DNA of 64,000 nt from Natrialba sp. SSL1 (GTDB taxonomy: Archaea > Halobacteriota > Halobacteria > Halobacteriales > Natrialbaceae): the NCBI RefSeq assembly GCF_001861355.1, contig NZ_MASN01000052.1, forward strand, positions 186,001 to 250,000, read 5' to 3'. A model generated the notes under the pieces. That model saw only the letters and a list, made by a program, of their open reading frames with translations, ran no database searches and was not told the origin of the DNA. This document shows, piece by piece, positions 62,852 through 64,000 of this stretch. Positions within the stretch are counted from its first letter, which is position 1. Every line of letters starts with the position of its first letter. The position numbers and the translations under genes were made by a program.

Positions 62852-64000
62852 ATGACGAGTGCTGCTCCAAATATTCTACTTGTGGTTTTAGACAGTACAA
62901 GAGCAAAAAACACGAGTTTACATGATTACGAACGGAAGACAACACCCTTCTTAGACCAATTCTCTGAGAACGCAACATTATACACACAAGCCCGTGCACC
63001 AGGGATGACCAGTTACCCTAGTCATGCAAGTATATTCACTGGCATGGAGGTTAAAGAACACGGTGCACATGATCTTCTTACCCACCAGCTAGATCCCACT
63101 AGTACGATTTGGCATACACTCAGTGAAGAACACGGATATACGACTGGTGTTTTCTCAGATAATGTCAATCTCACAGGCGACAAATCGCTCAAATCCTGCT
63201 TTGATCATGTTGTAGGCCGCCGGGGCCGACTATTTCCAAAGGCAGACGACCCCGATATCTTCTTCAATAGTCCAGAATATCTTGAAAATAATAACAACCG
63301 GTCAAAGTATATTGATTTCCTGACGCACTGTCTTAGGAGTGATCGCCCAATTAGAGGACTAGCAAATGGCGCTGCAAAACAACTTAGCCTTTCTCTCTCA
63401 TCATCCAGATTGGAACAACAACTTGACCATTCGGCAGATCGCTTCCTGAATCCATTTTATTCATGGATTGATTCACAGAACGGGCCATGGGCGGCTTGTC
63501 TCAATCTAATGGACACACATTTGCCGTTTTACCCTGCAAAAGAGTATGACCTCTGGGGGGGAAAAGAACTGCAACAGAAACAGGCAGATCTTGATCCTAC
63601 TTCGTGGAAAGTATACGGTGAACAGGTCTCCTGGGAGGATTGGAATGCTTTTGAAAATATCTACGACGGCACAATTAGGCAAGTGGATTCGTATCTCGAA
63701 GACCTTGTCACAGAACTTGAAGAACGTGAGATTCTTGACGAGACGCTCCTTGTCATAACATCTGATCACGGTGAGGGGTTTGGCGAATATAGTCGTGTCC
63801 GCCCTGATTTTCCCATTGCGGGACATATTGTGGGGTTGCATGAATCTCTTCTCCATGTTCCACTAATCGTCTCGTATCCTAACCAGTCGTATGGACGCGA
63901 AGTCTCTGACGCAGCGACACTTCGTTGTTTTCCAGAGGCAGTTAAGGCTGCTGTGAAAGGGGAATGGGACGGTAACGAGTTTGTTCCAGATGGGCCAGTT
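62852..64000 (+). CDS. Sulfatase-family enzyme (partial, runs off the window)
   Basis: The frame is open for 383 codons to the window end. N-terminal metal site NILLVVLDSTRAKNTSL; SYPSHASIFTG is the active-site region, with Ser/Thr instead of the Cys that becomes formylglycine in true sulfatases; ITSDHGEGFGEY and a later HVPLIVSYP are alkaline-phosphatase superfamily signatures. Such Ser/Thr variants are often phosphoglycerol or phosphoethanolamine transferases, so transfer rather than sulfate hydrolysis is possible. In the glycan island and AT-rich (GC well below the window average). It probably modifies a surface glycan. Confidence 0.82.
   Translation, partial: MTSAAPNILLVVLDSTRAKNTSLHDYERKTTPFLDQFSENATLYTQARAPGMTSYPSHASIFTGMEVKEHGAHDLLTHQLDPTSTIWHTLSEEHGYTTGVFSDNVNLTGDKSLKSCFDHVVGRRGRLFPKADDPDIFFNSPEYLENNNNRSKYIDFLTHCLRSDRPIRGLANGAAKQLSLSLSSSRLEQQLDHSADRFLNPFYSWIDSQNGPWAACLNLMDTHLPFYPAKEYDLWGGKELQQKQADLDPTSWKVYGEQVSWEDWNAFENIYDGTIRQVDSYLEDLVTELEEREILDETLLVITSDHGEGFGEYSRVRPDFPIAGHIVGLHESLLHVPLIVSYPNQSYGREVSDAATLRCFPEAVKAAVKGEWDGNEFVPDGPV

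Overview
The window is a high-GC haloarchaeal chromosome segment. Proteins are acidic, secreted proteins carry Tat-type twin-arginine/lipobox signals, and several genes are diagnostic of archaea: L15e, Rio2, the archaeal TYW1 homologue, CDP-archaeol synthase, CTP-dependent riboflavin kinase and AglB. Overall style suggests the Natrialbales, but the genus is not established. About 60 genes are annotated. I saw no rRNA, tRNA or CRISPR array. Many genes have an AT-rich TATA octamer centred 24-28 bases before the start codon, as expected for leaderless haloarchaeal mRNAs.

Layout. 0.2-5.2 kb: a sugar nucleotidyltransferase, a zinc-ribbon membrane protein, the tRNA thiolase NcsA, a hydrolase and a DUF4442 protein. 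5.2-8.7 kb: a tungstate uptake operon (tupA-tupB-tupC) followed by a ModE-type regulator, with operator-like inverted repeats upstream. 8.7-10.6 kb: an ABC-2 exporter pair. 10.7-15.9 kb: housekeeping genes (methyltransferase, endonuclease IV, M48 protease, lipoate ligase family protein, Rio2). 15.9-16.6 kb: no gene, but a hairpin-rich block resembling a non-autonomous IS200/IS605-type element. 17-30 kb: L15e, UspA, a phosphatase/arsenate reductase, GfcR, a Bat-type regulator, ThrS with an unusually long structured leader, PyrE, a response regulator, CarS, a 2-hydroxyacid dehydrogenase, proline dehydrogenase, DUF502 and IlvE. 30-36.4 kb: a CopC-CopD fusion with a beta-propeller lipoprotein, a two-HTH regulator with a divergent membrane protein, and ribB-ribK. 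36.6-44.4 kb: a frameshifted DICT-domain gene, Taw1, a HAD phosphatase, a very large transducer with an acidic tail and an SDR lacking its catalytic residues.

44.5-52 kb is a complete glycerol catabolic locus: glpK and a GlpX-like membrane protein on the minus strand, and gpdA-gpdB-gpdC divergently on the plus strand. Glycerol enters, is phosphorylated by GlpK, and glycerol-3-phosphate is oxidised by the three-subunit dehydrogenase into the quinone pool. Overlapping the gpdC stop codon begins an ORC1/Cdc6-like AAA protein with a degenerate Walker A motif. It is followed by a 772-residue CHAT-domain (caspase-like) protease gene and a convergent 44-codon gene for a hydrophobic mini-protein. This is the most likely place for an undescribed system.

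56.4-64 kb is an N-glycosylation (agl) island: AglB, an AglG-like glycosyltransferase, a second family 2 glycosyltransferase, an AglQ-like protein and, running off the end, a sulfatase-family gene. Base composition falls sharply from about 61.4 kb onward, which fits a horizontally variable surface-glycan locus.
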